Source: Vulcanisaeta sp. JCM 16159
GTDB taxonomy: Archaea > Thermoproteota > Thermoprotei > Thermoproteales > Thermocladiaceae
Length of the DNA stretch: 64,000 bases
Direction: 5' to 3'
Assembly (NCBI RefSeq): GCF_001316265.1
Contig: NZ_BBDN01000002.1
Span: 1 to 64,000, forward strand
Below, one piece after another: positions 30,746 to 39,713 of the stretch. Each line of letters begins with the position of its first letter. The first letter of the stretch is position 1. A program made the translations under genes and the position numbers. The notes under the pieces are model-generated. The model worked only from the letters and a program-made list of their open reading frames with translations. It had not been told where the DNA came from and searched no databases.

Positions 30746-31644
30746 ATGATTAATATATCTGGTGATGTTGCTCGTAGGCTTTTGGAGTTGAGTGATGCCA
30801 TTGGTGTTAGTCCCAGTGATTACGTTAACATGCTCCTCAGCTCCTCACAGAGGCCTAGGCGTATTGATCTCATGCCCCTTAGGTTTAAGGCCAGGGTTGC
30901 TGAGGTTGTGGCTGAGGCTGCCTCGAGACCTTCAGTAGGCCCCTGGTTGTTTGGAGTGGTGGTAAGGATAGTACTGTGGTTCTTCATATTGTTAGGAATG
31001 TGGCTAGTAGGTTGGGTAAGTCGTTTGACGTTGTCTTCATTGATCATTTCATGCATTTTGATGAGACTATTGAATTCATTAATAAGGTGGCTGGGGAGTG
31101 GGGCCTTAGGCTTTTCATCAAGGGTAATGATAGGCTTAGGGCTTTAAGTACGGTGACGTGGTTAGGGTTAATGAATTGGATCTTAGGGATAGGGAGGAGT
31201 TGCTTAGGATTGGTTACTCCAAGCCCGAGTTCACCTTCAGCCTGAGCAACATTGCTGCTAACCACCTCCTCAAGACCGTGCCACTTCTCGAGTTCATTAG
31301 GGATGGACAGTACGACGGTGTCTTCATTGGTATTAGGTGGGATGAGAACCCGGCGAGGGCTGGTGAGGTATTCTTCAGTAGGCGTGAAAACCCACTGCAC
31401 ATCAGGGTCCACCCAATATTGCCCTTTACTGAGAGGGATGTTTGGGACTACACACTAAGCAATAAACTACCCATTAATCCATTGTATTATAGGGGTTTTA
31501 GGAGTATTGATGATAAGTATGAGACAAAGCCCACTGGCAGTAAGCGGCTTGGGAGCAGGATCTTGAGCTACGCCGGAGAGGGCTGGGAGGGCTCAGGATA
31601 AGGAGGGTATTATGGAGTTGCTTAGGCGTTATGGTTACATGTGA
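30746..31644 (+). CDS. CysH-like PAPS reductase/sulfotransferase-domain protein, about four frameshifts
   Basis: PP-loop ATPase-fold protein of the PAPS reductase group (PF01507). Bridging shifts near 30955, 31140 and 31545 gives VVWSGGKDSTVVLHIVRNVA (the PP-loop SGGKDS), FDVVFIDHFMHFDETIEFI, GVFIGIRWDENPARAGEVFF, and a C-terminus ERAGRAQDKEGIMELLRRYG, a motif typical of the archaeal members. ATG at 30746 or GTG at 30734 could start it. It overlaps the sulfatase-superfamily gene by a few bases. Members may reduce PAPS or carry out other adenylation chemistry; no other sulfate-assimilation gene is in the window, so I do not claim assimilation. Confidence 0.8.
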
Positions 31645-31646
31645 CC

Positions 31647-32941
31647 ATGATGAGGAGGCCGAACGTAGTTATTCTAGTCATTGACACGCTTAGGGAGGAT
31701 TACAGCCAGGGCCTGGAGAGGCTTGGGGATCTCGGCTTCGTGAGGTATGAGAATGCCATTGCAGCGGCGCCATGGACACTGCCAAGCCACGTAAGCATGA
31801 TCACCGGCTTATACCCAAGCCAACACCAGATACATGAGGCGTATAACGTAGGTCTTGAGGAGTTGGTTAATATATCGAGGGAGGGTATGCAGAGGTTAGG
31901 CTATGGTGTGTTGGGTGAGCTTAGGGATTATGGGTATGAGACGTATGTAATTAGTGCAAATCCGTTTGTATCGCAGGACTTTGGGTTTAAGGCTATGAAT
32001 AATATGCTAATACCTGGTAGGCTCTATTCTCTATTTCACTTTAGGCTTTACAATGTGTTGGTTCATGAGTATGGTAGAGATAGTATTAGGACTTTTTTTT
32101 GGGTCTCCTTAATCGTGATAATGTGAGGGACGCCTTGGTTAAGATTGGTCACTCACTTAGGTACTATATTGATGTTTTTTTTGAATGGACTTAAACTGCT
32201 TGATTTGACAATGGAGAAGGGCTCTAGGACTATGGTAAAGATTTTGAATGGGCTTAAACTTAGTGAGCCCTTTTTCATGGTTGTTAATATGATGGAGGCC
32301 CATAGTCCTTACTTTCCCAATGATTTCAATGATAAGCTTTATAATGGTGCCATTGCTGATTGGATTCTTGGTCGTGGTGTTAGTGATGGTTATTTACGTG
32401 AGTTGAGGTTTAGGTACGGCATCCACGCTAGGTATGCCGTTGACAGGGCTATCGAGATTGTGCGTGCCTAAGCCGTTACCTTGACAACACGCTTTTCATC
32501 GTAACGTCAGACCACGGGGAATTACTTGGCGATGGAGGCCTCGGTCACGGGTACTTCGTGAAGGACGGCCTATTAAGAGTCCCACTATGGATAAGGTGGC
32601 CAAATTGGTTCAAGGCGCCAAAACAGACAAAACCGTTAATAAGCCTAACAGAGGTACCATCAATAATTAGGATGGTTATTAATAATAATGGTATTCATGA
32701 GGTTGGGTCAAGCATAGCAATAACAGAGAGCTTTGGATTAACGCCCTTCCATAAAATAGACATTAAATCCCTAAGCCATCATGAATTAATGAAGCACTTC
32801 AGCCATAAAATCAGGGTATATACAGGCAAGTGCGTCTTCACGTATAATAAGAGCATGGACTTGGTCGAAGAGTCTAGTTGCGAGGATTCCATCATTAAGA
32901 GGATAATTAATGTGGTTAGGCCGTATACCATGTCGGAATAA
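31647..32941 (+). CDS. sulfatase / alkaline phosphatase-superfamily hydrolase, about three frameshifts
   Basis: Metal-dependent hydrolase of sulfate or phosphate esters. VVILVIDTLREDYSQG gives the first metal aspartate; PWTLPSHVSMITGLYPS is the nucleophile region; FFMVVNMMEAHSPYFP and VTSDHGELLGDGGLGHGY carry the other metal ligands. The nucleophile position holds Thr in TLPSH where true sulfatases have Cys or Ser (CxPxR), so a phosphatase or phosphotransferase is possible. Shifts lie near 32095, 32180 and 32470. About 430 residues. Coupled to the CysH-like gene by an overlap at atgtgaccatg. The coding strand changes from G/T-rich to A/C-rich at about 32.5 kb. Confidence 0.84.
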
Positions 32942-33008
32942 GCTATGATGGGGAATATGAACTTTCGTGAGTGTTACGGGAAGGGGAAGGCGTGATTGTT
33001 TTTTTGTT

Positions 33009-35278
33009 TCAGGTTAATGATGAGATTATTGTGATGATTAAGCCAATGATAAACAATACGCCGAAGAATCTAAGTATTACTGGACCATAGAATTGCGGCG
33101 CCATGTTTGTGAAACCCAGGGCCCAGACTACGTAGAATAATAGCATTAGGACTAGACCGAGGATTAGCAATGCCCTCCTCATCCTTTGCCTAATCCTTAA
33201 TCCCGGCATTAGTGGTAATGCAGCGGCTACTGGTAGTGCCGCCAGACTTATTAACAATGACTCGTCCGGTCTCTCGAGCGCCTTTATTATTATTGGCACT
33301 GGGCAGTACGTTGGCTCTAGGGACTTTATTAATACGGGGCCTATGGTTATGTTCGTAGGTAATACGGGTACATTCGTTGTTATTAATAGGCTTATTGAAG
33401 AATTAATCCAATGGGTTACTGTAATCACATCCCTTAATTCATAGGTACCACCACTGGTTACGTTCATGCCTACTGATTGATTTGCTATGCTCATTGATAT
33501 AGTCAGCCATGTGGATGCTGTTTTATTCGTTATGTACATTATTGCGTATGCTGGTACATTACTTGGATAGTTAAATGCGGTATTGCCACTGATTATTTCC
33601 ATGCCCGAGTCTCTTGTAACGTATAGGATAAGCGGCTGGTCTGTTAATACGTCTATTTCGTAAATTCCCGGTGTAGTATTTACATTTAAATCAAAGGCTA
33701 TTGGGTATGGTTTCATGCCCTGTGTAATTGACGGTGCCTCGGCGGTTGAGCTGTAATTACTTGCCCGTTCCTAAGTATTGACATTAATAGAATTGCTGGT
33801 TGGTCTGTGTATGATACTCCATAGATAATCACTTTGTTAACGCTCCCTGTAAAATTAAGTCTCAGGTTAAAGGTTATCGTAGAACCTGCGCTTATTGGTA
33901 ATACAGTGCTCGTGAGTGGTGTTGCCGTAACCTGGGGTATTTGTGATAAATTTATTATTGTGGTTATTGTGTAGGTGCCTGGCGGTATTACTATCTCACT
34001 GGTATTTATCGAAATAATGCCTTGGTTGAGCCCACTGGGTATTGTTAACGAGTAGTGATTCTCCGTATAATTTATTGCATTAGTAATTAATTGATTCGGT
34101 ATTATTTCGTAATCATTTATTGCCAATGGGCCTACGTAGCATTAATCACTAGTTGGTAATCACCACATATTGCGTATATACCGTTTACTTTATTCACAGG
34201 TGTTATATAACCTATGGCCTGCCTGCCGGATTAATGGCTATTAGGGAATATGTTGGAAGTATGGTGTTATTGATATAACCATCTGGTGTAAGTGATGTAA
34301 GGCTGTAAATATCGACATAATTCTTAATCAATGGTTCCCAGTTAATACCTACCTGCCCGATTCCCTGATACGGAGGCCACATTGGTGATATTGGTGATGT
34401 TAATACCGTCATCATTATCGCCACGGCAAACGTTAATACTGCCAATTTACCCTCGCGTAACCTACCGAGAACCTCAACAAGCGTTATTATGAGGATTGCG
34501 GGAACAACAGCCACAAAACCAACGCCTCCGAGTACCGTAGCTACTAGGCTGGTATGGCTGTGCCCAGGGTGGCCAGTTGGATGAAGGAGGTTGTTGATAA
34601 TAGGTAGATGACTTGGTTAAGTACTACTTGCGTTGTTATTTCATGAATTATCGAGTATGCGCCGGCTATCCAGTAGTAGGTGAATGCTGCCAGGCCTATG
34701 GTCATCACGTACTGACTCGACTCATTAAACTCCCTCTTAATGAACCAGTGGGTTATTGGGACCAATACGTTGAGTAGGTTGGTGACTGGGCTTAGGAATG
34801 CCATCAATGCCGAGAGGGTGGCACTGACGAGCCTATTATCCCTATCAATGTGGTGGTACATGGCTATGGCCAATGCCGTTGATAATGCCTGCGGAAGCCA
34901 GGGATTGGTCATTAAATTGATGAGCGAGGCATTAACTATTGATGTGAGGACTAGGAGGAGGGTGAAGCCCATTTCCAAATCCCTAGCCCTACTTAATCTA
35001 TACGTGTAGATTGCGATTAATGAGTTTGTGATTACTATGAGGAGTGCTATGAAGATTGGTAGGTAACCGCTCATCACCAGTGGGCCAAGTAATAGGCTTT
35101 GACCAAGATCGTTAGCGTCAATGCTTGATAGACCCATGGACTTCAAGATCAATTCCCCAAGGCCGTAGTAGTGACCGCTCCCATTAAATAATTGTAACCA
35201 AACGTAAATAACCTCAACCATGCTCACTATGTACGTTACTACTCCAATCAATGGCTTAATTATTAATTCGCGTTTCAT
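33009..35278 (-). CDS. large multi-pass membrane protein with outside beta domain, about three frameshifts
   Basis: Four pieces in order make about 755 residues: eight to ten membrane helices (GVVTYIVSMVEVIYVWLQLF to FVAVVPAILIITLVEVL), a long Thr/Asn-rich beta-like region with sequons, and three C-terminal helices. Shifts are near 34545 (bridges SLVATVLGGVGF), 34200-34130 and 33715. No enzyme motif is visible. The design matches the protein at 14211-16840, and its C-terminal YVVWALGFTNMAPQFYG resembles the N-terminal YVIFTLGYLNITPQLYN of that protein. A role in surface glycan assembly or anchoring is inference from position. Confidence 0.62.
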
Positions 35279-35310
35279 GAATAATTAATGAAGATAATAA
35301 CGGTAACTCT

Positions 35311-35637
35311 TTAATGCTTTACCTCAATGGAGCGTAGGCAGTGCCTAATACCAATTATTAAGTATATTAATTCATTAATTACCTCGCCAAGGGACTTGCC
35401 ACTACTCATTATTGTGATTGGCATTTCAATCCTTAACTCATCACCAGTAGCTTTAATCATTAATTGATTAAGCACGGGATCACCCCTCACGTAGCTCATT
35501 AATACATCCAGTATCTCGCTGAGTTCATTAACCCTTATTATGCATGGCACGTAATTAACACCATTAATTACATACTTACCATAGTCCATGTCGCACTCAA
35601 CGTGGATGTCACCCTCATCCCTAATGAGTGTGCTCAC
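35311..35637 (-). CDS. hypothetical protein divergent from psmB
   Basis: A 108-residue soluble protein beginning MSTLIRDEGDIHVECDMDYG if the GTG at 35637 is used. A longer reading to 35751 would run into the psmB coding region, so I prefer 35637, which also lies about 22 bases from a TATA-like element on this strand. Mixed strand-helix pattern, two cysteines, no motif I recognise. It is divergent from the proteasome beta gene with only 52 bases between starts. Confidence 0.6.
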   Translation of the reverse strand: MSTLIRDEGDIHVECDMDYGKYVINGVNYVPCIIRVNELSEILDVLMSYVRGDPVLNQLMIKATGDELRIEMPITIMSSGKSLGEVINELIYLIIGIRHCLRSIEVKH

Positions 35638-35655
35638 ACTAATTGCTGCTGGGTA

Positions 35656-35667
35656 TAACTTTTTAAA
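35656..35667. promoter_or_regulatory. shared bidirectional TATA element
   Basis: The element aactttttaaag is nearly palindromic and lies about 25 bases from the psmB ATG at 35690 and about 20 bases from the GTG at 35637 on the other strand. One AT box may serve both divergent leaderless genes. Confidence 0.5.
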
Positions 35668-35689
35668 GGGAATGCCCATTAATTGCTTG

Positions 35690-36307
35690 ATGTCATCAAT
35701 TGAGGAATTAATAACGGGGACCGCGGTTGGGATTAAGGCGAGCGATGGCATTGTGCTGGCTGCCGAAAAGAGGGTTGCCTATGGATTCACCATGTTCAGT
35801 AGGTCTGGTAAGAAGGTGTTTAGGGTTAATGACAGCATTGGCATCGCCTCAATAGGCATACTAGCCGATATGCAGGTCCTCACCAAGATAGCCAAGGCAT
35901 ACATGTCACTCTACGCACTTGACACTAAGACTAGGCCGAGCATTAGGTCCGCGGCCAAGCTTCTCTCATACGTGTTATTCTCCAACAGGGTATTTCCATA
36001 CTTCGTGGAGGTGTTGGTTGGCGGTGTCGATGACGAGGGACCTCACCTCTTCATAATGGATGCACTCGGTTCATTAATTGAGGATGATTACGCAGCAGTG
36101 GGTACAGGCACGAAATTGGCCATTGCCATACTCGAGAGTAATTACAGGCCTGGTATGACCGTTAAGGAGGCCAGGGAATTAGCAATTAAGGCGATAAACC
36201 AGAGCATTTCAAGGGACCCAGTCTCTGGGGATGGCATTGACATACTAACAATAACGGGCAATGGCTCAACCGAAGAGACAATTCCGTTGCAACCATTGCG
36301 ATTATAG
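35690..36307 (+). CDS. psmB: proteasome beta subunit, ATAVG-type paralogue
   Basis: 20S proteasome beta subunit. After a short leader SSIEELITG the mature part would begin TAVGIKASDGIVLAAEKR, with the lysine at VFSRSGKKVF-like position 31-32 and the C-terminal GSLIEDDYAAVGTG and SGDGIDILTI segments. Crenarchaea encode two beta subunits: one with TTTVG that is fully active and one with A/G-TAVG, whose activity depends on its partner. This is the second type. The ATG at 35690 fits the TATA spacing; an in-frame ATG at 35672 is the alternative. The frame is intact. Confidence 0.9.
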   Translation: MSSIEELITGTAVGIKASDGIVLAAEKRVAYGFTMFSRSGKKVFRVNDSIGIASIGILADMQVLTKIAKAYMSLYALDTKTRPSIRSAAKLLSYVLFSNRVFPYFVEVLVGGVDDEGPHLFIMDALGSLIEDDYAAVGTGTKLAIAILESNYRPGMTVKEARELAIKAINQSISRDPVSGDGIDILTITGNGSTEETIPLQPLRL

Positions 36308-36435
36308 GATACGTACCTGGATATTTATTTTACCTCTTATCGTCATTACCCATCCACAATTGCCTCGTTAGTTTGATGTACCTGGTCATAAATATATTGC
36401 TTTTTAATTAGATTAAACAATTGAGGGGCATACGG

Positions 36436-36948
36436 TTATTTTGCCTTTTCCTCGTATAAGGTTCTGAAGATATTTACTGCAAATGCATTGTCTATGCTGA
36501 GGTAACTAATGAGTATGATATAGAACTGAAATAGTAAGCCTGCTGAAAATGCCCTTATTAGGAAGAACTTGGCTGATTCATCATCACAGATCCTACGTGC
36601 CTCCATTGCCTGGAAGGCGGAGATTAGGCATAAATACCGGAGTTGACGTCATACTTAACAAAATTCATTAATGGCCCATCCAAATACCTCACAAATGCAT
36701 CCTCTATTTGACTGGTTTGTTCAGTCTCCTTAACCGCCTTTTGAACCAATATAAGCTTATTCAACGTATCATTTACATCGTTTATAAGCTCCGGGAATAA
36801 CCTGGCCATTGAGTCAATTGCATTTTTTTGTTATCTTATTGTAGTTCTTCTCCGCGCATTCTGTCATTTTAACAGTCAAGCCGTACTTAATTAGTTGCGA
36901 AACTTTTCTCAACTTATTGATTGCTTCTGTATTATTAGCGGATGCCAT
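36436..36948 (-). CDS. hypothetical membrane-tailed protein, two frameshifts
   Basis: Three open pieces join into one protein of about 170 residues: MASANNTEAINKLRKVSQL, then after a run of seven A near 36825 AIDSMARLFPELINDVNDTL, and after a shift near 36635 SAFQAMEARRICDDESAKFF followed by LIRAFSAGLLFQFYIILISY, a hydrophobic helix. It ends EEKAK at 36436. Mostly helical with a C-terminal membrane segment. I do not recognise the family. It stands alone between psmB and the RNA genes. Confidence 0.55.
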
Positions 36949-37293
36949 TAAGAATGTAAGATGTGAAGAGGTTTTTAAGTATTATGTAATTGAAATAGTA
37001 ATAGTAAGTTAAGAAACAATAATGAAAACCACCGAGGTATTATTATATTAACATAGTATGGAATAATAAATTAGTGATACCTAAGAACTGAATGATTAAA
37101 CAATACATGGTTACACTAATGACTTAATCAATATCAATGAAGATGTGCCCCGCCCTGGAGGAGCCCAGCCTCATTGGTGGGTCAACCCCAACTCGGCCGG
37201 CCCACGCCGGCGGGACTACTCATTAGTAATAAGGGATGCTTTAGTACCTTTTTACCATAAAGACTTAAGAACCACTTATACGTATATCTTCGT
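36949..37293. other. intergenic region with RNA genes
   Basis: About 345 bases without a protein gene, AT-rich except for the 73-nt GC-rich element at 37144-37216. The stretch 36960-37140 holds no reading frame or motif that I can support; the C/D box RNA begins at 37294. Confidence 0.6.
37144..37216 (-). ncRNA. candidate 73-nt GC-rich structured RNA ending in ACA
   Basis: A GC-rich island (about 70% GC) in an otherwise AT-rich 345-base gap, which in hyperthermophiles often marks RNA genes. On the minus strand the ends pair perfectly over seven bases, gucccgc with gcggggc, including one G-U pair that would be an A-C mismatch on the plus strand; this picks the minus strand. The closing stem is followed at once by ACA, as in H/ACA guide RNAs. 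Inside are stems guggg/cccac and either gagg/ccuc or cugg/ccag. It lacks a T-loop, so it is not a standard tRNA. Confidence 0.5.
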
Positions 37294-37347
37294 GGGTGAT
37301 GTGCCTCCACGGGACTGAGAACCTGATGAAGTTGGTCTTTACTGATT
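37294..37347 (+). ncRNA. C/D box sRNA (2'-O-methylation guide)
   Basis: All four boxes are present in the right order: C (gtgatgt, 37296-37302), D' (ctga, 37315-37318), C' (tgatga, 37324-37329) and D (ctga, 37342-37345). Both guide spacers are exactly 12 bases, the preferred archaeal length, and the D'-C' gap is five bases. Such RNAs work with L7Ae, Nop5 and fibrillarin. Guides are gcctccacggga (before D') and agttggtcttta (before D). The targets cannot be found without rRNA and tRNA sequences. Confidence 0.78.
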
Positions 37348-37488
37348 TAGTGCTTTTGTGTTTCATGGTTCGCATTACCAATCATGGGTAACGTAATCAG
37401 TTATTGAGCAAGGCTGCATTGGTGACGCCAAGTGTCGTTCACTTGAGGTAGATTTTTATTCATGGGTGTTTTTACCTATAATTGCTGT

Positions 37489-38724
37489 ATGGCGTTGATA
37501 TTGGTTAGGTACGGTGAGGTTGCGATTAAGGGAGTGGGTACGAGGTCCAGGATGGAGGGATTGCTCATGCATAATATACTTAGTGGTTTGAGGGGCATTG
37601 GTATTAGTGCTAAAGCCATAAGGTCCCAGGGTAGGTTGTTTGTTGAGGTGCCTGATGATAGGGTTAAGGAGGGTATTGACTTGATTAGTCGGGTTTTTGG
37701 TGTTAAGTCCTTATCTCCTGTTAGGGCTTATGTGTTTAAGGAGTTGAATGACATAGTAAATGCGGCGGTTAAGGAATGGAGTGACTTAGTTAGGGGTAGG
37801 AGGTTCGCGGTTAGGGTTCACAGGGTTGGTTCGCATAACTTCACCTCAATGGACGTGGCCAAGGCCGTTGGTGCCGCGCTTAAGCCATTTAGTGCTGGTG
37901 TTGATCTTGAGAGGCCCGATATTGAGTTATTCATTGAGGTTAGGGGTGATAATGCGTACCTATTTACCGAGGTGATTAATGGCCCTGGCGGGCTACCACT
38001 TGGTTCTGAGGGTAGGTTGCTGGCGTTGATATCGGGTGGCTTTGACTCGCCGGTTGCCGCCTGGTTCATGATGAGGAGGGGTTCCTACATAGATGCGTTG
38101 TTCTGCTCCCTGGCTTACCCCATCGATGTTATTAACTTCCTCAGGGTTTCACACGCCCTATTCAGTAGGTGGTCAATTGGTTATGACCCGAGGCTATTCA
38201 TAATTGATTGCTCGCCATTAATCAGCGAGTTTAGGGCCAAGGCTAACCCACACATGTGGAGCGTGCTGTTTAAGAGGGTTCTTTATGAGGTAGCATCCAG
38301 GGTTGCCAGGTCAATAGGCGCGTTGGGGTTAGTGACCGGTGAGTCGCTTGGTCAGGTTTCGTCGCAGACCCTACATAACCTAATGGCTATTGAGCACGGC
38401 ATCGACATACCAATCTACAGGCCGTTGATTGGCCTTGATAAGGATGACATAATGGATTATGCCAGGAGGATTGGGACTTACGAGGAGTCAATGAGGACTG
38501 AGGAATTCTGCGCGATATTCTCCGAGAAGCCGAGGACGAGGGTTACAATTGATGAGTTGGATAGTGAGTTTAGAAAGCTCGATCAAAGCCTCATCAATAA
38601 CTTACTTAATAGCATTGTGACCCTGAGGGCCAGTGCGGCTGGTAAGGTCATTGATGGGTTGATGCTTGGTGCCAGCGATGTGGAGATTGATCACGTGCCG
38701 AGAATGCCGTGGTCATTGATCTAA
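37489..38724 (+). CDS. thiI: ThiI, tRNA 4-thiouridine synthase
   Basis: Adenylates U8 of tRNA before sulfur transfer, and may also serve thiazole synthesis. The N-terminal ferredoxin-like/THUMP part runs from LVRYGEVAIKGVGTRSR; the PP-loop ALISGGFDSPVAAWFMMRRG is near residue 185; TGESLGQVSSQTLHNL follows. ATG at 37489 fits the family start. The frame stops at 38724 just where a C-terminal rhodanese domain begins in another frame; a one-base change near 38712 would join them (VPENAVVIDLRSRGEYEA), giving the ThiI-rhodanese fusion known from E. coli. The downstream endonuclease V gene is coupled. Confidence 0.92.
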   Translation: MALILVRYGEVAIKGVGTRSRMEGLLMHNILSGLRGIGISAKAIRSQGRLFVEVPDDRVKEGIDLISRVFGVKSLSPVRAYVFKELNDIVNAAVKEWSDLVRGRRFAVRVHRVGSHNFTSMDVAKAVGAALKPFSAGVDLERPDIELFIEVRGDNAYLFTEVINGPGGLPLGSEGRLLALISGGFDSPVAAWFMMRRGSYIDALFCSLAYPIDVINFLRVSHALFSRWSIGYDPRLFIIDCSPLISEFRAKANPHMWSVLFKRVLYEVASRVARSIGALGLVTGESLGQVSSQTLHNLMAIEHGIDIPIYRPLIGLDKDDIMDYARRIGTYEESMRTEEFCAIFSEKPRTRVTIDELDSEFRKLDQSLINNLLNSIVTLRASAAGKVIDGLMLGASDVEIDHVPRMPWSLI

Positions 38725-38939
38725 GGAGTAGGGGTGAGTATGAGGCGTGGCATTACCCAGGTGCTGTAAATGTGGATGTTGATAGGTTGGTGAGTATGGC
38801 GGAGGCCATGGGTAGGGATAGGGTCTACGTACTATACTGCAGCAGGGGCCTTAGCAGCAGGTGGGGTGCGCTTGAGCTTAGGAGGTTGGGTTTCAGGGCA
38901 TTCTCCATAGACATCGATAGGCTGAGGAGGTTGTCATGA
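38709..38939 (+). CDS. rhodanese domain, probably the C-terminal domain of ThiI
   Basis: MVIDLRSRGEYEAWHYPGAV and the active-site loop YCSRGLSSRWGALEL (Cys 44) are typical rhodanese features; it carries a persulfide. It is only 76 residues and overlaps thiI by 16 bases in another frame. Read as one protein it matches the E. coli ThiI layout, where Cys456 of the rhodanese domain hands sulfur to U8. A free-standing protein from the GTG at 38709 is the alternative. Confidence 0.8.
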   Translation: MVIDLRSRGEYEAWHYPGAVNVDVDRLVSMAEAMGRDRVYVLYCSRGLSSRWGALELRRLGFRAFSIDIDRLRRLS

Positions 38940-39706
38940 GGGTGTCTAGGGGGCCTAGTGAGGGTTACGTGAAGTCCAGGGTGCCCAGGGGATTCCACCT
39001 TGAGACTGCCAGGAGTATCCAGAGGGCATTGGCGAGTAGGGTTGTTGAGGAGGACTTAGTCAATATCGATAATGTTGACTTAGTATCAGGAGTTGACGTG
39101 GCGTATATTAACCATGGTGATGTGGAGATAGGGGTTTCAGTTGCCAGTACCTACTCCCTGGGTAGGTCGTCGATTATTGAATGGAGTTGTTGGGTTGGTC
39201 CGGTGACTTTCCCTTACGTACCAACACTACTATCCTTCAGGGAGTTAAAGCCTGTGGTGAATGCCTACCTTAGGTTGAGGAATAAGCCTCAGGTGGTCCT
39301 CATTGATGGTCACGGTAGGGCACACCCATATAGGCTTGGCATCGCCAGCCACTTCGGCGTGTGCATGCGTGTACCCACTATTGGTGTTGCTAAGTCATTA
39401 CTATACGGTAAGGTGGATGGGGTTGAGGGACCAATACTTGACATAGGCACAAACGAGGTTATTGGCTGGGCAATCCAGTGCGCGCCGAGTAGGCCAACCT
39501 ACGTCAGTGTTGGTTATGGGATTTCGCTGAGGAGCGCCGTTAACCTTATCAAGAGGTTGTGCGTGGGTTCTCAAATGCCAATACCAATACTTCACTCGCA
39601 CAACATGGCCAATAACCTAAAGAGGAGGATTACGAAAAGATTAAGTGAGAGATTAATCGAGGAATTGAATAATGAATGTAAGTCATCAATGGGAAACTAC
39701 CTTTGA
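38936..39706 (+). CDS. nfi: endonuclease V
   Basis: Cuts DNA (or RNA) one base 3' of deoxyinosine, part of repair of deaminated adenine, important at high temperature. VSGVDVAYINHGDVEIG supplies the first metal aspartate, FPYVPTLLSFRELKPV the catalytic glutamate, and VLIDGHGRAHPYRLGIASHF the second aspartate with the PYRLGIASH signature; VGVAKS-type lysine follows in PTIGVAKSLL. The ATG overlaps the stop of the rhodanese frame by ATGA. The 30-residue C-terminal tail is basic and helical. Frame intact. Confidence 0.94.
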   Translation: MRVSRGPSEGYVKSRVPRGFHLETARSIQRALASRVVEEDLVNIDNVDLVSGVDVAYINHGDVEIGVSVASTYSLGRSSIIEWSCWVGPVTFPYVPTLLSFRELKPVVNAYLRLRNKPQVVLIDGHGRAHPYRLGIASHFGVCMRVPTIGVAKSLLYGKVDGVEGPILDIGTNEVIGWAIQCAPSRPTYVSVGYGISLRSAVNLIKRLCVGSQMPIPILHSHNMANNLKRRITKRLSERLIEELNNECKSSMGNYL

Positions 39707-39713
39707 TTCGCCA

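Noticed and set aside
37144-37216. tRNA gene on the minus strand
   Set aside because: Length (73) and a seven-pair end stem fit, but there is no T-loop (GTTCRAAY) and no anticodon arm of five pairs at the right place.
37296-37345. TPP riboswitch upstream of thiI
   Set aside because: ctgaga and acctgat are present but joined without the P4/P5 arms; the same bases make a perfect C/D box layout with 12-base guides.
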